Shown: positions 1 through 10,355, counted from the first letter of the stretch. The stretch: DNA of 64,000 bases from Promicromonospora umidemergens (GCF_024171995.1 NZ_JAMTCT010000010.1:1-64000), one strand, 5' to 3'. Notes: a model not told the origin generated them from the letters alone. A program made the numbers and translations.

Positions 1-70
1 CGCGCACTCTCCGGCGGAACTTGCTTCGCTGCGTCCCACCTCCGAGTGCGCTCGCCGCGATCGCTCCAGA

Positions 71-76
71 TAGGCT
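71..76 (+). promoter_or_regulatory. Putative -10 hexamer of a leaderless rsmA promoter
   Basis: TAGGCT fits the actinobacterial TANNNT -10 consensus and is followed by seven bases and then ATG at 84. That spacing puts the transcription start on or next to the start codon. No Shine-Dalgarno sequence is visible. Bases 1-70 hold no recognisable gene. Confidence 0.5.
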
Positions 77-83
77 CCGCTGC

Positions 84-953
84 ATGAACGAAACCTCGAA
101 CGCCCTGCTCGGTCCTGCGGAGATCCGCGACCTGGCAGGGCGTTTGGGCGTTCGGCCCACCAAGACCCTTGGCCAGAACTTCCTGCACGACGGCGGCACG
201 GTCCGCAAGATCGTGCGCATCGCGGCCCTGAGGCCGGGCGAACGGGTGGTCGAGGTCGGCCCAGGGCTGGGCTCGCTGACCCTCGGCCTGGTGGAGGCCG
301 GTGCCTCGGTCGTGGCGATCGAGATCGACCCGCTCCTCGCGGGTCAGATCACCGGCACGGTGCAGGACCGGTTCCCGGGTGCCGACTTCGAGGTGGTGCT
401 CTCCGACGCGATGGACGTGACCACCCTGCCCGGTGCGCCGCCGACGGCGCTCGTGGCGAACCTCCCGTACAACGTGGCCGTCCCGGTGCTGCTCACCATG
501 CTGCAGCGGTTCGACTCGCTGGAACGCGTGCTCGTGATGGTCCAGGCCGAGGTGGCCGACCGGATCGCAGCCGTGCCGGGCTCGAAGATCTACGGCATCC
601 CGTCGGTGAAGGCCGCCTGGTACTCGTCGGCCCGCCGGGTGGGGACGATCGGCCGCAACGTCTTCTGGCCCGCCCCGAACGTCGACTCCGCGCTCGTGTA
701 CCTGGAGCGCAGGGAGCCGCCGTCGACCACCGCACCGCGGGAGCGGGTCTTCGCCGTCGTGGACACCGCGTTCGCGCAGCGCCGCAAGACGCTGCGTGCC
801 GCCCTGGCGGGGCTGTTCGGCTCGGGTGCAGCGGCTGAGACGGCGCTGCGCGCCGCGGGCGTCGACCCGAGCGCACGCGGCGAGACGCTGGTGGTCGAGC
901 AGTTCGCGCGCATAGCTGAACAGCTCGGTCAGCCTGGGGAGGGGGTCGCGTGA
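84..953 (+). CDS. rsmA: 16S rRNA (adenine1518/1519-N6)-dimethyltransferase RsmA (KsgA)
   Basis: The enzyme dimethylates two adjacent adenines in the 3'-terminal helix of 16S rRNA during 30S maturation, using S-adenosylmethionine. The 289-residue protein has the family signature LGQNFL at residues 29-34, the SAM-binding motif [10 protein letters not shown] at 57-66 and the catalytic NLPYNV at 126-131. Its length is normal for the family. An upstream in-frame start exists, but ATG 84 is preferred because homologues begin there and a TANNNT hexamer lies seven bases upstream. The stop overlaps the ispE start in a GTGA junction, so the two genes are probably translationally coupled. Confidence 0.95.
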   Translation: MNETSNALLGPAEIRDLAGRLGVRPTKTLGQNFLHDGGTVRKIVRIAALRPGERVVEVGPGLGSLTLGLVEAGASVVAIEIDPLLAGQITGTVQDRFPGADFEVVLSDAMDVTTLPGAPPTALVANLPYNVAVPVLLTMLQRFDSLERVLVMVQAEVADRIAAVPGSKIYGIPSVKAAWYSSARRVGTIGRNVFWPAPNVDSALVYLERREPPSTTAPRERVFAVVDTAFAQRRKTLRAALAGLFGSGAAAETALRAAGVDPSARGETLVVEQFARIAEQLGQPGEGVA

Positions 954-1903
954 GCGCGCACCTCAGCGCGGCGCCGCCGCCGTCGGTCCGCGTCCGCGCG
1001 CCGGGAAAGGTCAACCTCGCGCTGCGCGTCGGACCCGTCGGGAACGACGGCTACCACCCGCTGGCGACGATCTTCCAGGCCGTGTCCCTGTTCGAGGAGG
1101 TAACGGCTACGCACTCCATGCCAGGATCTGGTATCTCGCTGACGGTCTCGGGCCCGCAGGCTGACGCCGTCCCGACCGACGAGACCAATCTCGCCTGGCG
1201 TGCCGCTGCGCTCCTCGCCGAACGTACGGGCCTGCCTGCCGACGTCGGGCTGCACATCACCAAGGGTGTGCCGGTCGCCGGAGGTATGGCCGGCGGGTCC
1301 GCCGACGCCGCTGCCGCGCTCCTGGCGTGCGACACGCTCTGGGACGCAGGGCTGCCCCGGCAGGAGCTGGTCGAGCTGGCCGCGGAGCTCGGGGCGGACG
1401 TGCCGTTCTCGCTGCTGGGGCACACCGCCGTCGGTACGGGACGGGGCGACCTCCTGACGCCGGCGATGACACGCGGCGAGTTCCACTGGTGCTTCGGCAC
1501 GCAGCGCGAGGGCCTGTCGACGCCCAGCGTGTTCCGCCGGTTCGACGAGCTGGCCGGCCCGTCGACGCCCGACGTGGCCCCCGCCGCCGACGACACCGAG
1601 CTCATGCACGCGCTGCGCGCCGGGGACGCGGTGGCGCTCGGCAAGGCGCTGCACAACGACCTGGAGGCACCGGCTCTGGACCTGCGGCCAGAGCTCGCCG
1701 CCGTGCTCGAGGTCGCCACCGACTCCGGGGCGCTGGGCGTGGTCGTCTCCGGGTCCGGTCCAACGGTCGCCGCGCTCGGCCGCTCGCGGCAGCATGCGCT
1801 GGCGCTGGGTGCGGCGTGGACGGCGGCCGACGTCGTCGACGCGGTCTGGTGCGCGACGGGCCCGGCCCCGGGCACCCAGCTCATCACCTCGATCTCCCGC
1901 TGA
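950..1903 (+). CDS. ispE: 4-diphosphocytidyl-2-C-methyl-D-erythritol kinase IspE
   Basis: IspE phosphorylates CDP-methylerythritol in the MEP pathway to isoprenoid precursors. It is a cytosolic GHMP-superfamily kinase of 317 residues. Visible motifs are PGKVNL at residues 18-23, [10 protein letters not shown] at 34-43, the Gly/Ser-rich ATP-binding loop at 108-124 and a C-terminal SGSGPTV motif. The GTG start overlaps the rsmA stop by four bases. The rsmA-ispE pair is a common actinobacterial arrangement. The gene converges on a minus-strand esterase paralogue, with about 50 bp between them. Confidence 0.95.
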   Translation: MSAHLSAAPPPSVRVRAPGKVNLALRVGPVGNDGYHPLATIFQAVSLFEEVTATHSMPGSGISLTVSGPQADAVPTDETNLAWRAAALLAERTGLPADVGLHITKGVPVAGGMAGGSADAAAALLACDTLWDAGLPRQELVELAAELGADVPFSLLGHTAVGTGRGDLLTPAMTRGEFHWCFGTQREGLSTPSVFRRFDELAGPSTPDVAPAADDTELMHALRAGDAVALGKALHNDLEAPALDLRPELAAVLEVATDSGALGVVVSGSGPTVAALGRSRQHALALGAAWTAADVVDAVWCATGPAPGTQLITSISR

Positions 1904-1953
1904 CCCAGGCAGTTGGCCGTGGGCGCGATGATCGCGCCCACAACCAGTGCGGG

Positions 1954-2763
1954 TCAGTAGGCGATCTGCGGGACGAAGACGTCCTTCAGGTGCGTGTGCG
2001 CCGTGATCCAGCGGGCGCGCCGCGCCGCAGTGCTGCTCTCCGTGGTGAGGACGCACTCCACCACCCGCTCGACGGAACCGGTCATGGCGGCCAGTGCCAG
2101 CGCTGCGTTGAAGCCCCACTCCTCCAGCAGCACCTGCGCGCCCGCACCCTGGGCGAGCTGCAGCGGGGTGCTCGCCCGGCGGGCGAACGCGACCAGGGAG
2201 TCCTTGTGCGCGGCGGGGATGTCGCCCTCGACCAGGGCGCACGCGAGATCGGGCAGCAGCCCGGCCGCCGCGACGACGGCCGCCGCCACCGGCCCGCTGC
2301 CGAGCACGGCTATCCGTGACGGGTCCACGCTCGCGAGGGTGCGCAGGGCCTGCACCGCCCGGACGGCGTCGGTGAAGACGCCACGGTTGTACGGGTCGTC
2401 GAGGTCGTCCTGGGGCAGCTCGACCACCAGGTGCGCGAACCCGTCCGACGCGAGCCACTCGAGGTCACGGCTCGCGGCCCGACCGGCAGGCCGCAGCTCG
2501 ACCAGGCCGGGCAGCGTGGCGTCGGCCTGCGACGGGGTGATGAGCCGACCTGTCACAGGGCGCCCCTCGAACCCGGCGAACGTCACGGCCTCGGCCGTGA
2601 GATCCCGGGAGCGGGCGGAGGCAGCGGTCAGCACTGGCGCCACCTCGATGTCGCGGTGTGCGGCGAGGTTCTGCGCCCAGAACAGGTCGAAGTTCGCGGG
2701 CTCGTCAGTGGCAGGCGGCATGGCCGGCGTCACCGTGACGAGCGGCAGGTCGTACTCAGACAC
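1954..2763 (-). CDS. Degenerate CE7 acetyl-esterase paralogue without a catalytic triad
   Basis: This 269-residue protein aligns along its length with the intact CE7 esterase encoded next upstream. Both have a closely similar VFTDAVRAV segment and the same N-terminal DEP..FD.FW pattern. It lacks every catalytic position seen in the neighbour. The nucleophile loop GGSQGGG is replaced by GSGPVAA (residues 155-161), the Asp position carries Thr, and the protein ends before the His-containing NNHEGG segment. The central lid region is also shorter. The frame is open, codon use is normal and a good GGAGG site precedes GTG 2763, so this looks like an expressed pseudoenzyme rather than a decayed gene. 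Function unknown. Confidence 0.7.
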   Translation of the reverse strand: MSEYDLPLVTVTPAMPPATDEPANFDLFWAQNLAAHRDIEVAPVLTAASARSRDLTAEAVTFAGFEGRPVTGRLITPSQADATLPGLVELRPAGRAASRDLEWLASDGFAHLVVELPQDDLDDPYNRGVFTDAVRAVQALRTLASVDPSRIAVLGSGPVAAAVVAAAGLLPDLACALVEGDIPAAHKDSLVAFARRASTPLQLAQGAGAQVLLEEWGFNAALALAAMTGSVERVVECVLTTESSTAARRARWITAHTHLKDVFVPQIAY

Positions 2764-2826
2764 GGGAGACCTCCGAGGATGGGCGTGCGCAGGGAGTTTA
2801 CCGCCCGGAGGCGACAGGCACCTTTT

Positions 2827-2840
2827 CCGGTCCGGACCGG
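2827..2840. other. 14-bp perfect palindrome between the CE7 paralogues
   Basis: CCGGTCCGGACCGG reads the same on both strands and lies in the 88-bp gap just after the stop of the intact CE7 gene. It could form a short hairpin in the transcript. No U tract follows, so terminator function is uncertain. Confidence 0.35.
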
Positions 2841-2851
2841 CCTGCCGGCCG

Positions 2852-3841
2852 TCAGATGATCTTGCCCAGCCACGCGAGCTTGCGCGGGAACCGGTAGTCG
2901 CCGCCGCCCTCGTGGTTGTTGTACGGGTAGACGTCGATCTCCTTCACCACCGGTTCCGTCTGGTCCGGCGCCCAGCTGTTGAACACCGCGTACACGGTGG
3001 ACGGCGGGCAGATGGTGTCCATGAGCGCCACCGAGAACAGGCCGGCCGCCCGCGCGCGCCGCGCGAACGAGACCCCGTCCAGGTAGGAGAAGGTACGCCA
3101 GACCTGCGCCTCGACCGCCGGGTCGCGGTGCACGGAGAGGTACTTCGTGATCTCGCCGTACGGGAGGGCGTCGGTGATGGACACCGCCCGGCGGTAGTGG
3201 CTCAGGAACGGCACGTCGGGCATCCCGGCCACGACGTCGGGCACCAGGCCCGCCACCGCGAGGCTGATGCCGCCACCCTGGCTGCCGCCGGCCACGGCCA
3301 CGCGCTCCGGATCCAGCCCCGGGATGCCGCGCACCGCGTCCACGGCACGGACGGCGTCCGTGAACACGCGGCGGTAGTAGTGGTCGTGCGGGTCGAGGAC
3401 ACCGCGGGTCATGTACCCCGGCGACGCGGGCCCTGACCCCACCGGGTCCGGTGTCGCCCCACCGGTGCCGTGGCCCGACGCCTGCCCGCGGGTGTCCATC
3501 CGGAGGTGCGCGTAGCCGGCCGCCGCCCAGTGGATCTTCTCGTGCGGCAGGCCCCGCCCGCCGCCGTAGCCCTCGTACTCGACCACGACCGGCAGGTCGC
3601 CGTCGGCGTGCGCCGGACGGGTCAGCCAGGCCTTGATGGGGTGGCCGCCGAAGCCGGGGAACGTCACGTCGTCGACCACGACCTCCGTGAGCCCGGTGTC
3701 GATGCGCTCCACCGTGGGCGCCCGGCCGAACGCTCGCGCCTCCGCCAGGGTCGCCGACCAGAACTCGTCGAAGTCGCCGGGCTCGTCGATCTCGGGTGCG
3801 TACCTCTCGAGATCGGACAGCGGCATGTCGAACTGGGCCAC
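2852..3841 (-). CDS. CE7 family acetyl xylan esterase / cephalosporin C deacetylase
   Basis: CE7 esterases are cytosolic alpha/beta hydrolases that remove acetyl groups from imported xylo-oligosaccharides and also from cephalosporin C. The 329-residue protein shows the full triad: Ser187 in GGSQGGG, Asp275 in VALMDTICPP and His310 in NNHEGG. This spacing matches the family, which is usually about 320-330 residues. The oxyanion-site region EYEGYGGGRG lies at 89-98. There is no signal peptide. The start is GTG 3841 behind AGGAGG. The gene is followed on the same strand by its degenerate paralogue. The secreted CE4-GH10 enzyme at 49.5-53.7 kb would release acetylated products suited to it. Confidence 0.88.
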   Translation of the reverse strand: MAQFDMPLSDLERYAPEIDEPGDFDEFWSATLAEARAFGRAPTVERIDTGLTEVVVDDVTFPGFGGHPIKAWLTRPAHADGDLPVVVEYEGYGGGRGLPHEKIHWAAAGYAHLRMDTRGQASGHGTGGATPDPVGSGPASPGYMTRGVLDPHDHYYRRVFTDAVRAVDAVRGIPGLDPERVAVAGGSQGGGISLAVAGLVPDVVAGMPDVPFLSHYRRAVSITDALPYGEITKYLSVHRDPAVEAQVWRTFSYLDGVSFARRARAAGLFSVALMDTICPPSTVYAVFNSWAPDQTEPVVKEIDVYPYNNHEGGGDYRFPRKLAWLGKII

Positions 3842-4038
3842 GGGATCCTCCTGGTACGGCCTCCGGGCGGGAAGGCCTCTGCGGCAACATTGACGTTCGG
3901 CGCAAGAGTAGCGTCGGGACGGGGCACGCTGTGCTTGCGGATCATGCGCCGTCGGTCAAGATCATAAAGATCGTAAGAGATCCAAAAAAGGGGGCCGGCG
4001 ATCGATGACGACGCGGTCGGCCGGCACGATACGGATAC

Positions 4039-4140
4039 GTGGACTTCGCGATCCCGTACCTACGTGAGTACCTGCGCGAGCACGCGGCGCAATACGAGCT
4101 GACGGGGCGAGTGGACGTTCCCCGGCCCGAGGCGAACTAG
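4039..4140 (+). CDS. Possible 33-residue small ORF before the ABC-F gene
   Basis: GTG 4039 opens a 33-codon frame ending in TAG 4138-4140, ten bases before the ABC-F start. Its third positions are mostly G or C like real genes here, and the peptide begins MDFAIPYLREYLREH. It has no clear ribosome binding site and no homologue I recognise. ABC-F genes are often preceded by leader peptides that mediate attenuation, which is why it is listed. It could equally be chance: its stop codon lies in the putative ABC-F -10 hexamer. The rest of the 3842-4149 gap shows nothing else. Confidence 0.25.
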   Translation: MDFAIPYLREYLREHAAQYELTGRVDVPRPEAN

Positions 4141-4143
4141 TCT
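4138..4143 (+). promoter_or_regulatory. Putative -10 hexamer of a leaderless ABC-F promoter
   Basis: TAGTCT matches TANNNT and is followed by six bases and GTG 4150, the geometry expected for leaderless transcription. There is no Shine-Dalgarno before the GTG. Confidence 0.45.
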
Positions 4144-4149
4144 TCTTGG

Positions 4150-6026
<1,877 letters not shown>

Positions 6027-6030
<4 letters not shown>

Positions 6031-6494
6031 CCGACAACGATCAGACACCGCTCGACGGGGTGGACCGAGCCCTTGTCGACGCACTGCGCAAGGACGGACG
6101 CACGACGCTCGCGGTCCTGTCCGAGATCTCGGGCCTGTCCCTGTCCGCGGTGCAGGTGCGGGTGCGAAAGCTGGAGGCCCGCGGCGTCATCACGGGTTAC
6201 CGAGCGGTGGTGAACGCGGAGGCGGTCGGGCTGCCGCTCGCGGCGTTCATCGAGATCACGCCGCTGGACCAGGCGCAGGAGGACGACGCGCCCGAACGCC
6301 TGCGTGGCATGCCAGGCATCGAGTCCTGCTACTCGGTGGCAGGCAACGCGAACTACCTGCTCGTCACACGGGTGGCGTCGCCGCGCGCCCTCGAGGAGCT
6401 GCTGGGCCGGATCCGCCGCACGGCGAAGGTCTCGACCCGCACGACAGTGGTGCTCCAGACCTACTTCGAGGGGCAGATGACCGAGCCCGGCTGA
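6027..6494 (+). CDS. Lrp/AsnC family transcriptional regulator
   Basis: The 155-residue protein has an N-terminal winged helix-turn-helix (about residues 8-65, beginning VDRALVDALRKDGR and including LSAVQVRVRKLEARGVITGY) followed by a RAM/ligand-binding domain of the Lrp type. Such proteins sense amino acids and bind dyads in promoters. It overlaps the ABC-F gene by four bases. In mycobacteria an Lrp-type regulator neighbours lat. Here lat is 3.9 kb away with an imperfect dyad in its promoter, so lat is a plausible target. The gene ends just before a long palindrome. Confidence 0.88.
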
Positions 6495-6520
6495 CCAGGT
6501 CCGCGCGTCCGCCCCCACCC

Positions 6521-6584
6521 CCTTCGAGGCCTAAGTTTCTTCGCTTTCGAGGCCCCGAAAGCGAAGAAGCTTAGGCTTCGAAGG
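6521..6584. repeat. Palindromic repeat family A, copy 1
   Basis: Two 28-nt arms (6521-6548 and 6557-6584) flank an 8-nt loop. The left arm begins CCTTCGAGGCCTAAGT. The two arms differ at only two positions, and both differences become G-U pairs in RNA. A close relative with the same outer and middle arm sequence lies at 41617-41680. Both copies lie between convergent genes, so they probably act as bidirectional terminators or transcript-end barriers. Confidence 0.8.
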
Positions 6585-6606
6585 AGAGGGGCGCTCGCGG
6601 ATTCGC

Positions 6607-7533
6607 TCAGCGCCGCGCGAGGGCCGGCTGGTCCAGCGTGAGCGTGCCGGCGTCGGCGTCCAGCTCGACCGGTACGCCCAGCGGCACGGTGAGGGGGTCC
6701 GGCCCATGGCCGAACCCGAGGTCGCCGACGATCGGGATGCCGAGCGGCCCCAGCAGGTCCAGGATCACCGGCTCGACCGGGTCGCAGTCCTGCCACGAGC
6801 CCAGCACGATCCCGAGCGCGCCGTCGAACCAGCCTGAGCGCAGCAGGTAGGTGAGGAACGAGTCGACCCGGTAGGCCCGCTCGCCGATGTCCTCCAGCAG
6901 GACGATCCCGCCCGCGGCGGACGGCAGCGCCGCGGCGCACCCGACGGACGTCGCCAGGAGCGAGAGGCAGCCGCCGATGGTGATGCCGCGGGCCGTGCCG
7001 CCGACCACTGTGTGGGCAAGGGGGCCGGTGATCGTCTGCGTGGTCTCCGGCGCGAACAGGGTGCGCCGCAGGTGCTCGCGGGCCGGCTCGGACCTGAGGA
7101 ACGACACGGTCCCCGTCATCGGACCGTGCAGGGAGACCAGCCCGAGGTGGACGGCGACCGCCTGGTGCAGCACCGTGCAGTCGCTGTAGCCGACGAGCAC
7201 CTTCGGGTCCGTCGCGGCGAGCGCGTCCCAGTCGACGAGGTCCACCATCCGGGTCGCCCCGTACCCGCCGCGCGCCGTGAGGACCGCGCGGACGTCGGGA
7301 TCGAGCCAGGCCTCCTGGAAGTCGGCGGCGCGCGCCGCGTCGGAGCCGGCCAGATAGCCGTGGTCCGGGTGCGTGTCCAGGACGTGGGGCATCACCTGCA
7401 CGTCGAGTCCCCAGTCGCGGAGGTGGCCGACGCCGATGTCGAGCCGCTCGGCGGGCACCGGACCTGACGGGGCGACGATGGCAACGGTGTCGCCCGGCCG
7501 CAGTCGCGGCGGGTTGATCAGGGGCCGCAGCAT
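6607..7533 (-). CDS. S66 family LD-carboxypeptidase (MccF/LdcA-like)
   Basis: S66 serine peptidases cleave the L,D-bond of peptidoglycan tetrapeptides during wall recycling. MccF members inactivate microcin C. The 308-residue protein shows the family triad: Ser117 in VGYSDCT, Glu214 in LLEDIGERAYR and His276 in GFGHGPDP. The N-terminal PGDTVAIVAPSGP and the ARGGYGATR segment are also diagnostic. There is no signal peptide, so it acts in the cytosol. ATG 7533 has no ribosome binding site but sits six bases after TAATCT (minus strand), so it is likely leaderless. It converges with the Lrp gene across palindrome family A. Confidence 0.88.
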   Translation of the reverse strand: MLRPLINPPRLRPGDTVAIVAPSGPVPAERLDIGVGHLRDWGLDVQVMPHVLDTHPDHGYLAGSDAARAADFQEAWLDPDVRAVLTARGGYGATRMVDLVDWDALAATDPKVLVGYSDCTVLHQAVAVHLGLVSLHGPMTGTVSFLRSEPAREHLRRTLFAPETTQTITGPLAHTVVGGTARGITIGGCLSLLATSVGCAAALPSAAGGIVLLEDIGERAYRVDSFLTYLLRSGWFDGALGIVLGSWQDCDPVEPVILDLLGPLGIPIVGDLGFGHGPDPLTVPLGVPVELDADAGTLTLDQPALARR

Positions 7534-7539
7534 GCACTG

Positions 7540-7545
7540 AGATTA
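7540..7545 (-). promoter_or_regulatory. Putative -10 hexamer for the S66 peptidase gene
   Basis: On the minus strand TAATCT precedes ATG 7533 by six bases, matching the leaderless pattern repeated in this window. An eight-base inverted repeat (TCGGTCGG, four bases, CCGACCGA) at 7563-7582 covers the position of the -35 region and is a candidate operator. Confidence 0.45.
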
Positions 7546-7562
7546 CCCACGTCTGGATGAGA

Positions 7563-7582
7563 TCGGTCGGGCGTCCGACCGA
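7563..7582. promoter_or_regulatory. Inverted repeat upstream of the S66 gene
   Basis: TCGGTCGG and CCGACCGA are perfect inverted arms separated by GCGT, about 30-50 bp upstream of the S66 start. This is a candidate regulator site or hairpin. No binding protein can be named. Confidence 0.35.
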
Positions 7583-7773
7583 GCTCGGCTTTCCAGGGTG
7601 GTCCTGCGTGCTTTTCGTCCGGTGCGTCGCTTCCGCCACGTAAGGGCGGATTGTTACGCTCACGCTCGCCAGTACATCGCCCGGCGCGGTGCCCCACCCC
7701 ACCAGAGCATCCTCGCTTCGTGTGGGACGTCGTGGGAGCCCTTGCGTCGGGCAGACGAAGGAGCACCGAGGGA

Positions 7774-8304
7774 ATGCCCACGACCCGAACCTGGCTGCAG
7801 GCGGGCGGTGGCACCGTGGTCGCTGCCCTGATCATCGCCGCCGTCGCGCAGGCGATGAACTCGAGTGCGATGTGGGTGTCGAACGACCCGGTCGGCGAGT
7901 GCGGCCAGACCTCCGGCGGTGCCGTGGTCGCGGCCCAGAACGTGCTGTCGGCCGGTACCGGGCTGAAGCCCGTGGACGGCTTGTGGGACGCGGAGTCGGA
8001 GGTGGCGACCAAGGCGTTCCAGGCCTACAACGGCCTGCCGGTCAACGGCTGCGTGGACACCGGCACCTGGGTGACCATGCGTGCGCTGATGGTCTCGCTG
8101 TGCGACCCGGAGTTCGAGTGCCGTGGCCCCGACCACCGCGTGCGGTACGCGGCGCCGGATGGCGCGCGGGAGGCCTACTTCGCCGACAACGACTGCGACT
8201 GGGGCTCCTACGTCCTGCCGGGTGTGGCACGGAGCCCGGTCCCGTCGAACAAGGTCATGGCGCTCTCCCGGGACGCGGTCACCGAGATCGAGTGCGAGGG
8301 CTGA
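7774..8304 (+). CDS. Membrane-anchored peptidoglycan-binding-like protein
   Basis: The 176-residue protein starts at ATG 7774, eleven bases after GAAGGAG. One hydrophobic segment (about 9-27) acts as a signal anchor or uncleaved signal. The following region has the pattern of a PG_binding_1 domain: a VVAAQNVL helix, then DGLWDAESEVATKAFQAYNGLPVNGCVDTGTW. Several cysteines (near 43, 88, 109 and 115) suggest disulfides outside the cell. The C-terminal part is not recognised. A second membrane protein begins one base after its stop, so the two form an operon. No catalytic domain is present. Confidence 0.6.
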   Translation: MPTTRTWLQAGGGTVVAALIIAAVAQAMNSSAMWVSNDPVGECGQTSGGAVVAAQNVLSAGTGLKPVDGLWDAESEVATKAFQAYNGLPVNGCVDTGTWVTMRALMVSLCDPEFECRGPDHRVRYAAPDGAREAYFADNDCDWGSYVLPGVARSPVPSNKVMALSRDAVTEIECEG

Positions 8305-8305
8305 C

Positions 8306-8989
8306 GTGGTCACGACCATCGACGAGCCGCGGATCCGGCCGGAGTGGCTGCTCGGCGGGGCGGTGACCCTGCTCGGCGCGATCATCATCATCGTGGTCAC
8401 GCTGGTGCTCGGTGCGAGGGAGGACGCGCCCGTCATCACCCCGGTCGACGCCACCGAGCTCACGGTCGGCACCTGCGCCGAGGACCTGCGGCAACCGCAC
8501 TGGGTGCCCAAGACCATCACGCGGGCGGTGGTCGAGTGTCCCGCCGACATCTCGGCCGGGATCGGCCGCACGACGGCGGAGGACCACCTCGGCACCTGGA
8601 TCAGCTACCCGCTGGACGGCCCCGAGAACGAGGAGACGTTCCGCGGCGGGCCTGGCCTGGCCTGGCCGGAGGAGGAGGTCCGTGCCGGCGCGTACCACCC
8701 CCTGTCGGCCATCACGTACGTGGCGTACCCGGGGTCGGCGGAGCTGTCCGACGAGCTGTCCGGCGACAACGTGACGGTCGAGACGGAGGACCTCGCCGGC
8801 TCGGGCGGCACCGTGCGGGTCACGCGCGTGGACAACAACGGGTTCGGCCCGGTGCGGCTCGAGTGGTCCGACGACGCGGGCTCCTACCTGCTGCTGTCCA
8901 CGATCGGCCGCACACCCACGGGCAACGCCGGCCCGACGATGGCGGAGCTGCTCCGCATCGCGGACAGCGTCGCCGCCGACGACGAGTAG
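8306..8989 (+). CDS. Single-pass membrane protein of unknown function
   Basis: I do not recognise this 227-residue protein. GTG 8306 follows the previous stop after one base, so it is co-translated with the peptidoglycan-binding-like gene. A short cytosolic N-terminus leads into one transmembrane helix (about 17-37), then an acidic extracytoplasmic domain. That domain contains two cysteines within the first 60 residues and an alternating strand-rich pattern. No catalytic motif is seen. The pairing suggests a two-protein envelope unit. It converges on lat across a strong terminator. Confidence 0.6.
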   Translation: MVTTIDEPRIRPEWLLGGAVTLLGAIIIIVVTLVLGAREDAPVITPVDATELTVGTCAEDLRQPHWVPKTITRAVVECPADISAGIGRTTAEDHLGTWISYPLDGPENEETFRGGPGLAWPEEEVRAGAYHPLSAITYVAYPGSAELSDELSGDNVTVETEDLAGSGGTVRVTRVDNNGFGPVRLEWSDDAGSYLLLSTIGRTPTGNAGPTMAELLRIADSVAADDE

Positions 8990-9002
8990 CTCTACGACGA
9001 GC

Positions 9003-9038
9003 CAGACGCTCAGGTCACCCGAATGACCTGAGCGTCTG
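9003..9038. terminator. Bidirectional terminator hairpin between convergent genes
   Basis: CAGACGCTCAGGTCA and its exact reverse complement form a 15-bp stem with a six-base loop (CCCGAA). It lies 14 bp after the membrane-protein stop and six bp before the lat stop. It lacks a U tract, as is common in high-GC actinobacteria. Confidence 0.75.
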
Positions 9039-9043
9039 ACACC

Positions 9044-10351
9044 TCAGAGGGTCTCCGTCAGGACCTCGTCCAGGGCCTTCACGCCTGCCTCCAGCGCCTC
9101 GGCCGGGACCGTCAGCGCCGGGCGGAACCGCACGGACCGCTCGCCGCAGCCCAGCAGGAGCACGCTTCGCTCGGTGAGCGCCGACAGCACCTGGTCGCGC
9201 ACCGCACGCGACGGCAGCGTCAGCGCGCACATGAGGCCACGCCCGCGGACGTCGGTCACGCCGTCGTGCCGTTGTGCGAGCGCGACCAGCTCGTCGTTGA
9301 GCCGCTTGCCCATGGTGCGGGCACGGTCCACGAGGCCCTCGGCCTCGTAGGTCTCGAGGATCCGGCGGGAGCGCACCATGTCGGTGAGGTTGCCGCCCCA
9401 GGTGGAGTTGATCCGCGACGAGACGGCGAACGCGTTGTCCGGGACCTCGTCGACGCGTCCGCCGGCCATGATGCCGCAGACCTGCGTCTTCTTGCCGAAC
9501 GCGACGACGTCGGGCGTGATGCCGAGCTGCTGGTAGGCCCACGTCGTGCCGGTGATCCCGGCGCCGGTCTGGACCTCGTCCACGATGAACAGCGCGTCGA
9601 ACTCCCGGCACAGGTCCTGCATGCCCGTCAGGAACGAGGTGCGGAAGTGGTGGTCGCCGCCCTCGCCCTGGATGGGCTCCATGATGAACGCCGCGATGTC
9701 GTGCGGGTTGGCCTCGAACGCCGCGCGGGCGGCCCCGAGCGCCGCTGCCTCGGCCGCGTCCATGTCCTTGCCCTCTGCGACGTACGGGGAGGGGATGCGC
9801 GGCCAGTCGAACTTGGGGAACCGGGCCACCTTGCCCGGCTCCGTGTTGGTCAGCGACATCGTGTACCCCGAACGGCCGTGGAACGCGTGCTCCAGGTGCA
9901 TCACCTGGGTGCCGAGCTCGGGGGAGCGGCCGTTCGCCTCGTTGAGGCGGGACTTCCAGTCGAACGCGACCTTGAGCGCGTTCTCGACGGCGAGCGCGCC
10001 GCCGTCGATGAAGAACAGGTGCGGCAGCGCGGGATCGCCGAGGACACGCGCGAACGTGTCGGCGAAGCGCGCCATCTCGACCGTGTAGATGTCGGAGTTG
10101 GACGGCTTGTTGATCGCGGCGGTGGCGAGCTCGTCGCGGAACGCCGCGTCGTCGGCAAGGGCGGGGTGGTTCATTCCGAGGGGTGAGGAGGCGAAGAAAG
10201 TGAACAGGTCGAGCCACTCGCGCCCGTCGCGCGCGTCGACGAGCGTGGAGCCGTGCGACCGGGTGAGGTCGAGGACGAGGTCGAACCCGTCGACCAGGAG
10301 GTGCTCGCGAAGGGTGGGGAGCACTGCGGTGGGCCCAAGGTGTGTCGTCAT
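9044..10351 (-). CDS. lat: L-lysine 6-transaminase (lysine epsilon-aminotransferase)
   Basis: Lat transfers the epsilon-amino group of lysine to 2-oxoglutarate, giving allysine (piperideine-6-carboxylate), in lysine catabolism or as the entry to beta-lactam and pipecolate routes. The 435-residue PLP fold-I enzyme closely follows mycobacterial Lat as I recall it: FFIDGGALAVENALK, HAFHGRSGYT, EPIQGEGGD, IVDEVQTG and the FGKKTQVCG segment with the PLP lysine at 287/288. An in-frame TTG 10387 exists. ATG 10351 is chosen because TACCTT sits six bases upstream and TTGAAA 18 bp before that. No other beta-lactam biosynthesis gene is present, so catabolism or stress adaptation is more likely. Confidence 0.9.
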   Translation of the reverse strand: MTTHLGPTAVLPTLREHLLVDGFDLVLDLTRSHGSTLVDARDGREWLDLFTFFASSPLGMNHPALADDAAFRDELATAAINKPSNSDIYTVEMARFADTFARVLGDPALPHLFFIDGGALAVENALKVAFDWKSRLNEANGRSPELGTQVMHLEHAFHGRSGYTMSLTNTEPGKVARFPKFDWPRIPSPYVAEGKDMDAAEAAALGAARAAFEANPHDIAAFIMEPIQGEGGDHHFRTSFLTGMQDLCREFDALFIVDEVQTGAGITGTTWAYQQLGITPDVVAFGKKTQVCGIMAGGRVDEVPDNAFAVSSRINSTWGGNLTDMVRSRRILETYEAEGLVDRARTMGKRLNDELVALAQRHDGVTDVRGRGLMCALTLPSRAVRDQVLSALTERSVLLLGCGERSVRFRPALTVPAEALEAGVKALDEVLTETL

Positions 10352-10355
10352 GCTG

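Noticed and set aside
9044-10351. A cephamycin or other beta-lactam biosynthesis cluster based on lat
   Set aside because: No ACV synthetase, isopenicillin synthase or related gene is nearby; lat alone is also a catabolic gene in actinobacteria.
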